Below are positions 26,301 through 33,075 of a stretch of DNA of 64,000 nt, one piece after another. Position numbers and translations under genes: made by a program. Below the pieces are notes generated by a model. That model searched no databases. It saw nothing but the letters and a program-made list of their open reading frames with translations, and was not told the origin of the DNA. How positions within the stretch are numbered: position 1 is the first letter of the stretch; every line of letters begins with the position of its first letter. The stretch lies in assembly GCA_033032175.1 (NCBI GenBank), contig CM065318.1:16802001-16866000 (forward strand). The letters are read 5' to 3'. This stretch comes from Saturnia japonica (Eukaryota > Arthropoda > Insecta > Lepidoptera > Saturniidae).

Positions 26301-29196
26301 TAAGAGGGTTGGTTCTCAAGTACAGATGTCCGAACACACTTACTGTCGTTTGGTGACAGATTTACAACTTGAGGTAACTGCTAATCAGGCGGGCATTAGA
26401 ATATGCCCTATCACAATGCAATGGTTTCATCACGATATTTTCTTTCACAGAAAGCTCAGGTTCATTGCAGGGATTCGAACTCCCGTCCATCGACCCGATG
26501 TCTATTCCTCTGTACACGCTATCACTGAGCCATAATTGTTTTATAATACCTTTTACAATGACACCTCTCTATACTGATTGGGTAATGGGTTCTTTTTCTT
26601 ATATCATGGATAATACGCAGCAAACCTCATCTTCATTCCAGACCATAAGGAGCCTTGGGCCCCATATGCGCCGCAACCGCTACATAGGACTAAATCGAGA
26701 TCAAACCCATGTTTAAATCGTTCGTAGAATTCATACCAAACAACTAGGCACTAGTTTTATGGGATTTGATCTCGATATTGTCATCATACCCAAATGGTAT
26801 ATAATAAATATATGCTATTTACATAGAAGGTGCTAAAAGCCTCTTTTTTATACAACTAAGGACCGTGGCAAACAAACGTATTACCCGCCTGATGGTAAGG
26901 TTACCGCGGCCTATTGAGGTTTGTATCAATAACGCGTTGCCGATCTTGAACCCCCCCTTTTCCAAGGAGTTTTGTATACCGTACCCACCGCATGAACACA
27001 AGGTTATTTGGCTGCGATCAGACTGCCCCAAGTAGAAAGGGATTTCCAAAGAATTTTCTCTGTGCCCTGCTTTTAGTTGTTTCATGTACCCACAGTAAAG
27101 ACAGGCTAGCTGTGATGGTCTCTCGCAAACGGAGCTTGCCTTTACTCCAGTTGGCTGGCCTCAACCCTTGCTACATAAGCGCGGACGTCACTTCTGGCGA
27201 AAAGGACTGCCTCGCCATGTTCCCCGTCGGTTACGGTGATGATTACGAAGAGGAGGAAAGCGTTAAGGAGGAAGAAATAGTGGTACAAAATTATAACCAT
27301 GGAAACTTTTTTATAGAGCAGCACAGCAAAGTGACGGTACTGTGTCTAATGGTACGCTTAAACAATGGTTATCATCGTGAGATCAAGAATAGATCGCCAA
27401 CTTGCAAGATTCAAGCCAGCTGTATATACACTGGAAACCAAACGACAGTCAACGTGACATCAGTGAACACATGACCTATATTTGACATTATAGTTATGTA
27501 AATATGATGTCAAACTAAGGTCCCATGTTCACCATGAGCAAGGTGGTCGTGGAACAGTTGTGTAGGTACAGCTGTACCGCTGCTTGATCCCGAAACGCGT
27601 CAAGCCTAAACGTGCCACTAAGGACCTGGTGTATGGTGGTTACGATCCAGTCGAAGACTATTCGCATTTTTCATTTTTTACTGTCGGGTGTCGCCACACA
27701 AACGAGTTGCACCGGAAATCGAACCCGTGAGATCTGCGCTCCCATAGTAGGTACGTTTCTAACCGTCAAAACACTGCTAAAGGGCAAGCCATAGAAACAG
27801 CACTTATACAACAATCTATACAATTAACAAAATTAAAGTGTCTGTTTGTAATGTCAAAATAACAGCTTTTTACTAAATGTCTATTGAAAAAACAATTTGA
27901 TTTTTTTGTCTGTTTGTTCCGGATAATCTCCGAAACGGTTGGACCGATTTTGACGGGACTTTCATTTGCAGATAGTTGATGCTATATGGAGTAAGTTAGA
28001 CTACTTTTATTTTAGAAAAAGAATTAGGGCTCCGTGCAAATAAAACTGGTCATTGTAAACAATTCGGGCGCTTAAATGGCTTACGCTGAGTAAACCATAT
28101 GAGATATTTCAAATTAATGTACTACATATTCGTAGATATTAAAAAAACCCTACAAAAAAATCAGCGAGAACATATCTATCTTTTGATAATCACCCAGTAC
28201 TCGCAATAAGTATTTTTATATTTAAAATAACCGGGAGCGGACCCGATTCGATCGACGGCATTCGGTAGTAGAAACGAGCGCAACCGCAGGAACAGCTAGT
28301 TATTAGATAAAATTATAAATGTATCATATGATTCATAACTGTAACATAATTTTTCCTATACACAGGCCGTCGTACAAGAACGCATACCAGAGCCGGAGGT
28401 AATAATAATATATTGGATCACCATTTCTTCTTCTTTTTATGTGGACTTCTAAAAGCTGGTAATGAGACGAGTAAAATCGGTTATAGTGCACAATTGAAGC
28501 AAATTCGAAATTTTAGATCGGAGCTTCAACTTTAACTTAACTTTAAACATTTTAGTTTTAAGTAAGGCGCGGAGCACGTGCGTATTAATTTTTGAACTTA
28601 CTGATTAAATGTCACTTCCTTGTGTTTCGAGTTCTTAAACAGCATCTCAGTGCACATGAAGGCATATTTAAGAAATACATTTATCACTCAAACGTGTAAT
28701 CACAAGTGCCCGGTACAGACTACGAGTGCGAGTGTATGCACTCGAACGTGTGTTTCAAACAATTTGGTTGAGGCGCGTCGTCTCTAGTACGTAGTACCAG
28801 AGACAAGGTAGTACTTAATACCTCAATGAGGTTAAGTTTGAAGGTCTGAACTCTCTGGTCTGAACTGTGATCATAGCAAAACAAATAATAATTAAAAAAA
28901 ATACATACATACATAGGTACTAAGAACAAATGATTGTTCGTTGAAAATTTATATACAAGTTTTATAAATATAGATATAACCCCAAAATTGAAAAGAAGTA
29001 ATTTCCCAAAAACTATTCGTGTCACACTTTTTCCTTCACAGGGGAATTACCTCTTCCCTCCCTCCTTCACGACATCAAATTCAGCGATAGTTATTCTAAA
29101 GCCCAAATGCGTTCTGATCGTGTTATATATTTTCAGCCAGAAGTTGTGCAGGAGGCGAAAGAAGGTGAAGAGAATGAAGACGAAGAAGAAGATTAA
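2345..29196 (+). CDS. Thioredoxin domain protein, NME8/TXNDC3-like (15+ exons)
   Basis: Exons: 2345-2438, 3219-3322, 7899-7970, 9088-9237, 9772-9970, 11641-11811, 12761-12945, 13338-13469, 13789-13866, 14561-14722, 16494-16619, 19405-19500 (and its twin 22260-22355), 27151-27336 or 27279, 28366-28398, 29137-29196. All junctions are GT-AG and keep one reading frame, giving about 600 residues. Residues 1-115 form a thioredoxin fold with the active site FCGFC and the cis-proline segment SEPVFLF. A segment with words such as FWPHC, ELTQENAKEALY and GEVLVVLF resembles a degenerate NDP kinase fold. Then come a Glu/Arg/Lys coiled coil, a conserved-looking block around VPGLYAPAN and GIFVGDDP, and a Glu-rich C terminus. 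Family knowledge: NME8/TXNDC3 proteins belong to sperm and ciliary outer dynein arms, so a testis axonemal role is inferred. No NDP kinase catalytic His motif is seen. A retrotransposon sits in intron 2. Confidence 0.85.
3219..3322 (+). CDS. Gene 1 exon 2: thioredoxin active-site exon
   Basis: The exon follows 'ttgtttag' and ends at AAG before gtaaat. It reads MEVYSEFCGFCLATG... and aligns with the beta strand, CxxC and first long helix of thioredoxin. The usual WCGPC is FCGFC here: both cysteines are kept, while Trp and Pro are each replaced by Phe. The missing proline would be expected to change the redox potential (inference). Confidence 0.85.
4280..5040. other. Extremely AT-rich stretch, no gene
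   Basis: About 750 bp made almost only of A and T, with many variants of 'aaatatttaataaa' and an (AT)n run at 4981-4998. No ORF or splice-consistent exon is seen. It lies directly left of the retrotransposon and supplies its apparent target duplication (5026-5040). Confidence 0.7.
5041..7214 (+). mobile_element. 5'-truncated non-LTR retrotransposon with R2-like endonuclease
   Basis: The body is flanked by a 15-bp direct repeat tttgaaatatatata at 5026-5040 and 7215-7229, a likely target-site duplication, though the AT-rich context weakens it. The ORF is open from the very left edge with no upstream ATG, as expected for 5' truncation. A short 3' UTR of about 70 bp contains an AATAAA at about 7208. 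The element is less AT-rich than its surroundings and its ORF has no breaks, so insertion is probably recent. Confidence 0.75.
5047..7143 (+). CDS. Reverse transcriptase plus restriction-like endonuclease protein
   Basis: A single ORF of 698 codons. RT motifs in order: GGVRPIAVGSTLRRLASK, motif A with Asp120 (LLKIDVKNAFNSV), QQGDPLGPAIFSLAI, and the catalytic YLDD at residues 201-204. After the thumb comes a zinc-finger-like CPCG...GHHGLSC (residues about 510-525), RHAALND, KRPDG (Pro569, Asp570) and VWDATC with Asp586. The order zinc finger, RH, PD, D is that of the restriction-like endonuclease of R2-type LINEs. YLDDG rather than the YADD of R2 places it in another lineage. Family knowledge: the enzyme nicks target DNA and primes reverse transcription from the nick. 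The ORF opens at a TTG at the truncation point; the first ATG is at residue 27. It lies in the sense direction in intron 2 of gene 1 and would not be part of the host mRNA. Confidence 0.85.
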   Translation: MKDLTSHSVGDAGEQLVNSITKLINFMYSGNVNPEIVSILFGANLIALTKKDGGVRPIAVGSTLRRLASKIAVRHILPKLNSEFEPVQIGFGVKGGCEAAVYALRSFLTYGQLDLLLKIDVKNAFNSVNKDTLLTEIKQHIPEIYNYLLLSYANPTKLLYRSNELSSEVGCQQGDPLGPAIFSLAINPIIKTLNSKFNVWYLDDGTLGGDVDTVFSDLFLIKNKFEAIGLELNFSKCELFINNCDLNLNDVKQKFNILAPNIKIVNSNSLYFLGSPIFDKSFSEFLNISITKFQNSAARLLEISPHYALCILKFCLFVPKFTYVLRCCSFWNHPDLLTQVDDLIKITLESILNMQLHEQSWTQASLPIRYGGLGIRKISSVALPAFLSSVHSSANLISKILRVSPSYFEIAGLEEARNAVLIACPGQNFPVSPNSQRSWDDINCKLIHDNFLSCSTGSARARLLAVGAHEAGYWLQAYPSSNTGTFLEPDTLRIATCLRLGVPVCVPHKCPCGSDVDKLGHHGLSCQKSAGRFSRHAALNDIIRRSLATVNVPSLLEPTGIARDDGKRPDGMSLVPWKMGRVLVWDATCSDTLAPSHLLGTSNRAGVACEAAEKAKACKYRDLGSEYDFVPFGVETLGPWGPSAKRFFKEIVKRLVDITGDRRAGSYLGQRISLAIQRGNAASIFGTLPKGTPFHNIF
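7899..9237 (+). CDS. Gene 1 exons 3-4: rest of thioredoxin fold
   Basis: Exon 3 (7899-7970) reads ACSDNITALSRFKDKSEPVFLFIT and exon 4 (9088-9237) continues with KGRLSRAMFGANG. Joined they give the typical EPVFLF-x-GK-x-x-x-x-FGAN segment of ciliary thioredoxins. Both donors are ACG followed by gtacta, a weak donor sequence used twice. The intron between them contains a MITE (8019-8433) and a family G repeat. Confidence 0.82.
8019..8433. mobile_element. MITE family B, copy 1
   Basis: About 415 bp with inverted ends built on GTATTAAAAACCCCGTCGAA. Two more copies, at 15640-16074 and 49949-50340, share the whole length, including the central CG-rich block (around 'ggtaccctgc') and 'ataatctgagatagataa'. 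There is no coding capacity. Confidence 0.8.
8465..8722 (-). repeat. Dispersed repeat, family G
   Basis: Read in reverse, it contains words such as 'gaccaccaaga' and 'aatccatcgacg', which recur at 12478-12690 (-), 35140-35300 (+), 54040-54180 (+) and 62287-62400 (+). Probably a SINE or LINE 3' fragment; class not resolved. Confidence 0.5.
9772..11811 (+). CDS. Gene 1 exons 5-6: NDP-kinase-like segment
   Basis: Exon 5 (9772-9970) begins after 'atatcag' and ends in phase 1; exon 6 (11641-11811) completes the codon and ends in phase 1 before gtatga. Together they encode a basic helix, a FWPHCHQAHYDLYEKWD block, then KETFELTQENAKEALY and LLNGEVLVVLFKMSE. The pattern strand, LT-x-EQA-x-x-LY helix, G-x-V-L-V-L-x-L resembles half of an NDP kinase domain. 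Residues for catalysis are not seen. The intron of 1.67 kb carries a SINE (10735-11085). Confidence 0.8.
10735..11085 (+). mobile_element. tRNA-derived SINE, family 1, + orientation
   Basis: The 5' part has a B-box-like word (gctcaaatcc, about 10790). The body carries the family words 'cctggctagctaac', 'cacctattggtgtg' and 'cttgggccac', found inverted at 13017-13318, 17110-17300, 20420-20660, 26235-26545 and 46440-46690. Confidence 0.6.
11462..11565 (-). mobile_element. SINE family 2, 3' fragment
   Basis: The sequence (cataacat tail, 'gttaggcag', 'ggtcccatgtaatgg', 'gggcgagcctattgcc') matches the tail half of the complete SINE at 45601-45861. The tRNA-like head is absent. Confidence 0.65.
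12478..12690 (-). repeat. Dispersed repeat, family G, copy 2
   Basis: Begins with 'gggtcgcgaccaccatgca' as does 8477 and shares the later 'accgatggatt' and 'tctcgatggtc' region. No ORF of interest. It ends about 70 bp before exon 7 of gene 1. Confidence 0.45.
12761..14722 (+). CDS. Gene 1 exons 7-10: coiled-coil and acidic linker
   Basis: Exon 7 (12761-12945) starts at the second of two candidate acceptors; only this one keeps the frame (LYMTVSELLRFALYEE). Exon 8 (13338-13469) is a charged helix, HEEREDRERLAAEQARIARE onward, with heptad-like spacing typical of a coiled coil. Exon 9 (13789-13866) is acidic, PEPEEVDEDLEGEE. Exon 10 (14561-14722) passes from QEEVEKVEEEEE into the block IPPGGLFVPGLYAPANEMAKA, which looks globular. 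All four exons end in phase 0. Confidence 0.82.
13017..13318 (-). mobile_element. tRNA-derived SINE, family 1, - orientation
   Basis: Near the right end 'ggattcgaactc' is the inverse of a pol III B box, so the promoter head is on the right and the element reads leftward. The body carries 'aagactggctctcaagtgca' and 'gtagctagccaggcgggcat', repeated many times in the window. It ends about 20 bp before exon 8. Confidence 0.65.
15312..15632 (+). repeat. Dispersed repeat, family J, fullest copy
   Basis: Contains 'tttttgacgggatcttgaag', 'gtgcataagtgaggtggatt' and 'aaagaggaccggttgccaag'. An inverted relative is at 52885-53150 and a shorter direct one at 44425-44570. It abuts a MITE at 15640. Intron 10 of gene 1. 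Confidence 0.6.
15640..16074. mobile_element. MITE family B, copy 2
   Basis: Aligns end to end with 8019-8433, including the terminal gtataaaaaaccccgtcg and its inverse at the right. It differs by scattered substitutions and a short (gtaa)-like expansion near 15765. Confidence 0.8.
16167..16192. repeat. (GA)n microsatellite
   Basis: An uninterrupted GA dinucleotide run within intron 10 of gene 1. A shorter one occurs near 60365. Confidence 0.9.
16494..16619 (+). CDS. Gene 1 exon 11
   Basis: Follows 'acccttcag' and ends before gttagt, phase 0 to phase 0, 42 codons. It includes LPPHVLVMFNVDKRNDV, a hydrophobic strand followed by an Asp/Asn-rich turn, which leads directly into exon 12 (GIFVGDDP). 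Confidence 0.85.
17110..17300 (-). mobile_element. SINE family 1, truncated
   Basis: Carries 'ggaagactggctcacaagtg', 'aacacccctattggtg' and 'gctatggtttcatcac' in the same order as 13017-13318, without the tRNA-like head. Confidence 0.55.
17432..18715 (-). mobile_element. mariner transposon, full length, inactive
   Basis: About 1.28 kb with terminal inverted repeats centred on GGTCTTTACCTATGAA at both ends (about 17435 and, inverted, 18700) and TA on each flank, the mariner target. It encloses one transposase gene on the - strand. It sits in intron 11 of gene 1, antisense to it. Confidence 0.88.
17509..18499 (-). pseudogene. mariner transposase, broken
   Basis: The start codon is at 18499. 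Downstream are the family landmarks WVPHELND, the first catalytic Asp in TCDEK, the second in HDNARP and the third in YSPDLAP, spaced as the DD34D triad of mariner. The helix-turn-helix region is interrupted by an in-frame TGA at 18395-18397 where the family has a Trp, and by a 2-bp deletion near 18332 relative to the second copy. The remaining uninterrupted part covers 282 codons. All three catalytic Asp codons survive, but no full-length protein can be made. Confidence 0.9.
19405..19500 (+). CDS. Gene 1 exon 12a (duplicated exon)
   Basis: 32 codons between 'ttattcatag' and gtaaaaac, phase 0 on both sides, beginning TGIFVGDDPYSAEHVAY. The continuous junction with exon 11 (SDEILA) and exon 13 (LAGLNPCY) supports it as real coding sequence. 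The twin at 22260-22355 differs at one Arg codon only (CGT against AGG), so both would encode the same peptide. Confidence 0.88.
20420..20660 (-). mobile_element. SINE family 1 copy carrying an RTE-derived patch
   Basis: It matches 26235-26530, but the middle part (aacacacttactg to gcgggcattagaat in the other copy) is replaced at 20497-20548 by sequence matching the RTE ORF at about 23612-23672 ('gttcagtttcacaccatgta', 'cccagtccagtttgcggaag'). Confidence 0.7.
20690..21573 (-). mobile_element. mariner copy 2, left part missing
   Basis: It shares the right inverted repeat and most of the transposase with 17432-18715, including the TGA stop in the N-terminal region, but lacks the 2-bp deletion. 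The third catalytic Asp and the left inverted repeat are absent because the duplication begins inside the gene. It was copied by segmental duplication, not by transposition. Confidence 0.88.
22260..22355 (+). CDS. Gene 1 exon 12b (second copy)
   Basis: Same acceptor (tattcatag) and donor (gtaaaaac) as exon 12a and an identical predicted 32-residue peptide. With phase 0 at both ends, the mRNA could use either copy or both; using both would repeat the peptide in frame. No sign of decay is visible. It could also be an uncollapsed second allele in the assembly. Confidence 0.72.
22756..24690 (-). mobile_element. RTE-clade LINE, 5' truncated
   Basis: Read on the - strand, the element starts within the linker before RT and ends in a (TTA)n trinucleotide run (22756-22771), the short-repeat 3' end known for RTE elements. 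The APE endonuclease is missing. It lies only in unit B of the duplication. Confidence 0.85.
22831..24669 (-). pseudogene. RTE reverse transcriptase with one nonsense codon
   Basis: One reading frame throughout, interrupted by a single TAA at 24412-24414. Upstream of the stop is a Lys/Glu-rich linker (KELREIKKEWIPKLN). Downstream are the RT motifs: TPGPDKITNDLLK, NYRPISLLSNIYKVFSK, AFIDYTKAFDSV with the first catalytic Asp, RGLRQRDPLSPKLF, and RFADDIILF. Next come YLGQIIS and a C-terminal region with TYGCETWSLTKK and KWRWTGHMIRD. The usual RQGDPLSP is RQRDPLSP here (Gly to Arg), a second likely disabling change. Intron 12 of gene 1, antisense. Confidence 0.88.
24724..25376. mobile_element. 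Possible solo LTR
   Basis: The block begins TGTTGG and ends ATAACA, has a TATA-like 'gtatataag' at about 25139 followed by a possible cap site, and an AATAAA at about 25337, as in the U3-R-U5 layout of an LTR. The 3' part (from 25205) is also present in unit A at 19863-20030. There is no matching target duplication and no internal coding region, so this is weak. Confidence 0.3.
25390..25840. mobile_element. Inverted-repeat element with palindromic ends
   Basis: GGAACGAAGTTCC at 25390-25402 and GGAACTTCGTTCC at 25828-25840 are near-palindromes and inverses of each other, extended by cttacggc and gccga. The interval is absent from unit A, where the flanking sequence is continuous, which supports an insertion. 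There is no ORF. A short hairpin (ggtgtc/gacacc) follows at 25846-25862. Confidence 0.55.
26235..26545 (-). mobile_element. SINE family 1, unit B copy
   Basis: The unpatched copy of the SINE at 20420-20660, with the inverse B box 'ggattcgaactc' at about 26471 and an extended tRNA-like head to about 26530. Confidence 0.65.
26865..27080 (+). repeat. Dispersed repeat, family F, copy 1
   Basis: Shares 'taacgcgttgccgatcttga', 'aaggagtttt' and 'caaggttatttggctgcgat' with 43165-43350, 48330-48530 and 58140-58360, all in the same orientation. It ends about 70 bp before exon 13. Confidence 0.55.
27151..27336 (+). CDS. Gene 1 exon 13, donor uncertain
   Basis: Starts after the good acceptor 'tttactccag' with LAGLNPCYISADVTSGEKDC, followed by MFPVGYGDDYEEEE. 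Two donors keep the frame to exon 14: ACG before gtactg (end 27336) and ATA before gtggta (end 27279). The first resembles the donors of exons 3 and 4 and is preferred. Transcript data would settle this. Confidence 0.75.
27900..28105 (+). repeat. Dispersed repeat, family E
   Basis: Contains 'ccgaaacggttggaccgatt' and 'ggcttacgctgagtaaacc'. Other copies are at 58380-58590 (+) and, inverted, 51860-52090. Such sequence is widespread in lepidopteran genomes; the class is not assigned here. Confidence 0.55.
28366..28398 (+). CDS. Gene 1 exon 14 (33-nt microexon)
   Basis: Between 'ctatacacag' and gtaata, phase 0 to 0, reading AVVQERIPEPE. It resembles the following exon (PEVVQEAKEGEE), suggesting a small internal repeat in the acidic tail. 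Confidence 0.65.
29137..29196 (+). CDS. Gene 1 last exon and stop
   Basis: Starts after 'atattttcag' and encodes PEVVQEAKEGEENEDEEED then TAA at 29194-29196. The strongly acidic end fits the Glu-rich tails of axonemal proteins. Confidence 0.78.
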   Translation, partial: PEVVQEAKEGEENEDEEED

Positions 29197-29297
29197 ATAT
29201 CTTCCCATTCTAAATTATGTAATGAACACTACAATTTACCTTAAATTACATTATAATATCTATATCCATAGGTAGGCATATTTAAAAAAAAAAGCAA

Positions 29298-29303
29298 AAT
29301 AAA
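29298..29303 (+). terminator. Polyadenylation signal of gene 1
   Basis: AATAAA about 100 bp after the stop codon, followed by a T-rich stretch; the natural end of the gene 1 transcript. Confidence 0.6.
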
Positions 29304-30099
29304 TATAAAATTTATTCTTCTTTTTGTATTTTTATATTTATATCATATTCTTATATCGCCCATCCCTAGAACAATGAAAAATTGAAAAGGTTTCGGTCCT
29401 CGGTGTAATCCTCAGTCACTGATGCCAACATAACACTTTAGGTGCTTGATTTGGCACTATTTTTTATTTTAAGTTCTGCACTGAAATGTAACATTACTAG
29501 ATGCTAATTATTTTCTCAAAAAACGAAATGCTATAACTATAGATTCGCTACAGTACGGGATTTCTCGTGACATAAAAGGATCATAGCTTTAAAGTCATTC
29601 CCTCCGTATCCGTCCTAGCAAGGGGTTGAAAAGTGCTCGGTCAGAGTTGAAGTGCACCCAAAAGAAAGAGTAAATAATTTTAAGAGACATTAATTGTTAC
29701 AATCATTCGATTTCGCTTACAACATTTTATATTCGCTCGATACTACTCAGGGATCATATAGAAGGCGTTATATTCGAAACATCCATAGTACTTCGCATCC
29801 TGATTAGAGTGCGATGGGTTTTTACGCTATACTTTTTTTATAAGACTTAAGTTCGGCCGTGCATAAAATGTTATTCGCATCTCTGAGAAGGTTCCGTCCA
29901 ATGCGTTCTTAGTTCCTTGGACAGATTACAATGACAGTCTGACTGAACTGTGAATGATATAGACATCACGAAGTAAATAGAACCACTGCAGATGCGAAGG
30001 GACATCGCCTCGTTGCGCGTTTTATAGTCTATGTCATGGTGTATGTTCTCACCAGCTGTTTGATCTTATCCCATCATCTTCCAATACCACGCTGACTTG

Positions 30100-30410
30100 T
30101 TCACGGAGCTACAGCTATTCGGTAGCAGTCATCACGGCATGAAAAAAAATATCGCAAATTTTTACCTTAGCCGTACCTACTGTGTGAATGTGGAATGTGA
30201 ACTTCCAGATAACGTATTCCCTCCTTCCTATGATATTGGTTTCGTCAAACGAGGCTTAAAGAAAACATTTTTGCATGTTTGTGTGATGGCGACTACTAAA
30301 CTGTTTAACATTATTTTGCCCTTGTCTGCTAAGATGTAGCAAGTGGAAGGACGTGGTCTCTGCCAACCTCGTTAGAGAATAGGCGTGAGTTATGAATGTA
30401 TGTATTTACA
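30100..30410 (+). mobile_element. LINE 3' end fragment
   Basis: A short coding remnant reads LPDNVFPPSYDIGFVKRGLKK, the C-terminal signature seen in Jockey/CR1-like reverse transcriptases of Lepidoptera. It is followed by 'caagtggaaggacgtggtct' and a 'atgtatgtat' tail, also found at 36815-36880 and, inverted, at 62040-62110. Confidence 0.6.
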
Positions 30411-31390
30411 TCCATTACTCATACATTAGTAAATCCCATAGATCATAGTCACTAGCACTAGTACTCTTTTCAAGTACCTGCAATTTTTTTTGTGTCCAAC
30501 AGTGCGCTCTTGAATTTTTTTATTTTTTTATTACAGGTCAATTACAATAATAGAATACTTGCTTTAATCTAATATAAGAAATAACTTCAGATACACATTA
30601 GTAGCGCCTAAAGAAGTTTTACTTCCAAATTTTTTTTTCGAATACATTTTTTCTTGAATCAGTGGGGAATCAGGAATTTGGTTTTCCACAATTTGGGGAT
30701 TTTGAGCTAGATTTGTGGAATTTGGCTATTAACCATTGACATTATGAAAACGCTGGATGTACCCAATATAGTACCACTACCAGTGACTACCCTACCATTA
30801 ACTATCACTACGTTTATTCCATAGACTTAGAGTACTGTATACTCTACTCTATGGTACAGTTTAATCTGTAACTGTTTTCTATTTAATTTAGTGATACGAC
30901 TCGACTACAATTTTGTAACTTGAATCACTCGTTACTACTTACACTCCTTACAACTCAAGTAAGAATTTATCACTCGAGCTGAGTTTCTATTAAGAATTTT
31001 ATAATACTTTTATTAATTTAGTAATATTGGGCAATATAAATAAAAATCAAAATATTATTTGCCTTATTTATCTCATTAATCAACGAATAAAAATAAAATG
31101 ACTTCTTACGACTAATTAAGTTGTCATGTAAAAATGACTTTAAATTGCAAAAAATATGTTATTAGTTTTATCACTTTTGATGCTATACACTAGATACTAT
31201 AATAACAAAAATTAAACTTTTAATCATACTTTCATATAACAATAACAAAACTATAAAACGACTCGGTAACTCGAGTACAAACAAACTCTAATCAAATTCA
31301 TTTTCTCTTGAATATGAGTTTAACAAATTCACTCGAGCCACTCGAGTAAAAAACGACTCGCTTCGCATCACCAATTTGTTTTATAATAAC

Positions 31391-32649
31391 CAGTGTTGCT
31401 AATTTAGCTGTTTTAGAGCTAAATTCGGCTCTATTTATAATAAGTTAGCTCCAAAAAAACGTGTTTACTCCATAGATCTTTTTCATAGAATTTTAGCTCT
31501 ATTCCATACCTTTCAAAAAATCGTTATAATTTTCTCATGAATTTTTTAAGCGTGTATTTTATAAAAATTCAACGCAACCATTACTTACCTAGCCTACGTC
31601 TATTGTCTATAAATTTATAGGTATGAAAGTAATGATTCGTGGGGAATTCCCTGGAATCCTAATGTAATCTACGAGAATTACCGACACTATTTCGTTTCTT
31701 TCGTTCTTTAATTTTGTTCATTAATGTACGATCCGGAGTGTGTATTGTGTTGATTTTTTTTTTGTGTAGCTATAACTTGAATCATTTATTATTCATATAG
31801 ACAGCTGTAACGTGCAAAATTTTATCAAGTAAGCTATACACACAAAAAATCCGAGAAGAATGACTTTCTGAAACTGCTTTTCAAGGTTGGTTGAAAGAAG
31901 TAAGCAGCGACAAAACTAAAGCGTATTATGGCTATTGCCGATGTATTTTAAACGGGGAAAGAAATGATTTGTTGAATCACTGAAGTTTTATTATACAAAG
32001 ATGCGGCTGACATGAATCCTTTCAAAGAATAGTGTTCTTTCGCTCTTTCAATTATTTGTTTGCTCTTGTCGAACGCTCAAGTTGAAAGTATTTAGCCAGT
32101 TTAATAATATCAAGAACAAATCCCGAAACAGACTTCAAAATGACACCACCAATGCAATTCTGGCTATTAGGTCAGGATTACGACGATTAAAAATGCTGTC
32201 ACACCTACGAATTTCCGAAGATGTATTAAAAAACATAGTTACAATAGCAACTTATGAAAACTCAAGGGCGAATGAAGAAGAACCAAGCACAAGTGGAATA
32301 GCATTGATAAATTTAATACATGATTGTTTTGATGACGATAAATAATCATATTTTGTCTGACGTTTGCCAACTTTTAAATATTGTATTAGAACTTAGAAAT
32401 ACTGTCTAAAAATTCTTCGTTTACATACTTATTTTCATTATCTTTTAAGATGATTACACATTATCTTACATGTTTAGATCTTTGATCTTTGTTTGTCTTG
32501 TGTGCCAGTATAAGCCATAGATTAAAATGTTATTGATATTTCCATATACTTTTTTATTTAGCACTTTTTAACTAAACTAATTGGCTTTTTTTTAGCTCTA
32601 TTTTCATAACCTTCTAGCTCTCTTTCTAAATACAGTGTTGGCAACACTG
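31391..32649 (+). mobile_element. hAT transposon, internally deleted
   Basis: The left end is CAGTGTTGCTAA and the right end, inverted, CAGTGTTGCCAA, as in many hAT elements. Flanking 8-mers (ataataac, atgatatc) agree at 6 of 8 positions. Inside are the two ends of a transposase: a BED-type zinc finger region at about 31885-31985 (GWLKEVSSDKTKAYYGYC, then LLNH) with the first Cys changed to Tyr and a stop soon after, and a dimerisation region at 32082-32345. The catalytic core is gone. It ends about 240 bp upstream of the ABCA start codon. Confidence 0.8.
32082..32345 (+). pseudogene. hAT transposase C-terminal (dimerisation) remnant
   Basis: 87 codons: MKVFSQFNNIKNKSRNR, AILAIRSGLRR, ISEDVLKNI. 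This matches the hAT C-terminal pattern of SxxNxIKTKxRNRL followed by alternating Leu/Ile helices. It is open but detached from any N-terminal half. Confidence 0.75.
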
Positions 32650-32889
32650 ATGATATCTGCGCTTGTGGGTATTGATGGCTGATGGGTGTCGCCTGTCGGT
32701 GATGAAAACAAATATCTCATTGAATTTGCAAGTTATAAAATTATTTTTAAATTGCATTGATCAGATTATATAATATGGCACAATATTTTTTTTAATAGTG
32801 ATAACTAAAAATCGGTTAATATACAAACTTTTTGCATTCTATAGTGCTAAATGACTCACAGCAGCTAAAGTATTAAATACGCCGCAATA

Positions 32890-33075
32890 ATGGATCACAC
32901 ACTTATCGTTTTGATATGGAAACATCTGAGGGTTCGAATAAGACGGTTTATTCATACGACCGTGGAACTCTTGTCACCGATAGTGTTGCTTTTACTACTA
33001 TATTCGTTCAAAGACCTCACGAACGTCGGCCAGCTTTCGCAAAGTATGACCGAAGATAATAAAATTCATTATACG
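32890..33075 (+). CDS. ABCA exon 1 with start codon
   Basis: Starts [19 protein letters not shown], then a hydrophobic helix [14 protein letters not shown]. This WKH-x-R-x-R-x-x-x-x-x-x-x-E-L-x-P-I start is usual for ABCA half transporters. The donor is ACG before gtaagc. Confidence 0.88.

Larger units (their letters stand above)
20690..26530. repeat. Tandem segmental duplication, unit B
   Basis: Second copy of the unit starting at the same internal position of the mariner. It holds exon 12b, then is expanded by sequence absent from unit A: an interval 22591-25204 that includes an RTE element, and 25388-25870 with an inverted-repeat element. The shared order resumes at 25205-25380 and 25880-26530. 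The right limit is placed where the similarity to 20665 stops. Confidence 0.82.
29304..32889. other. Intergenic region between the two genes
   Basis: Holds no host exon that I can support. It contains a LINE 3' fragment (about 30100-30410) and a hAT relic (31391-32649). The stretch 30880-31380 is AT-rich with repeated 'cactcgag' and 'actcgagt' words. The promoter of gene 2 must lie between the hAT element and 32890 or within the element. Confidence 0.6.

Noticed and set aside
26992..27150. Upstream part of the open frame that contains exon 13
   Set aside because: This part overlaps a family F repeat and precedes a strong acceptor at 27150; only the part after the acceptor is coding.
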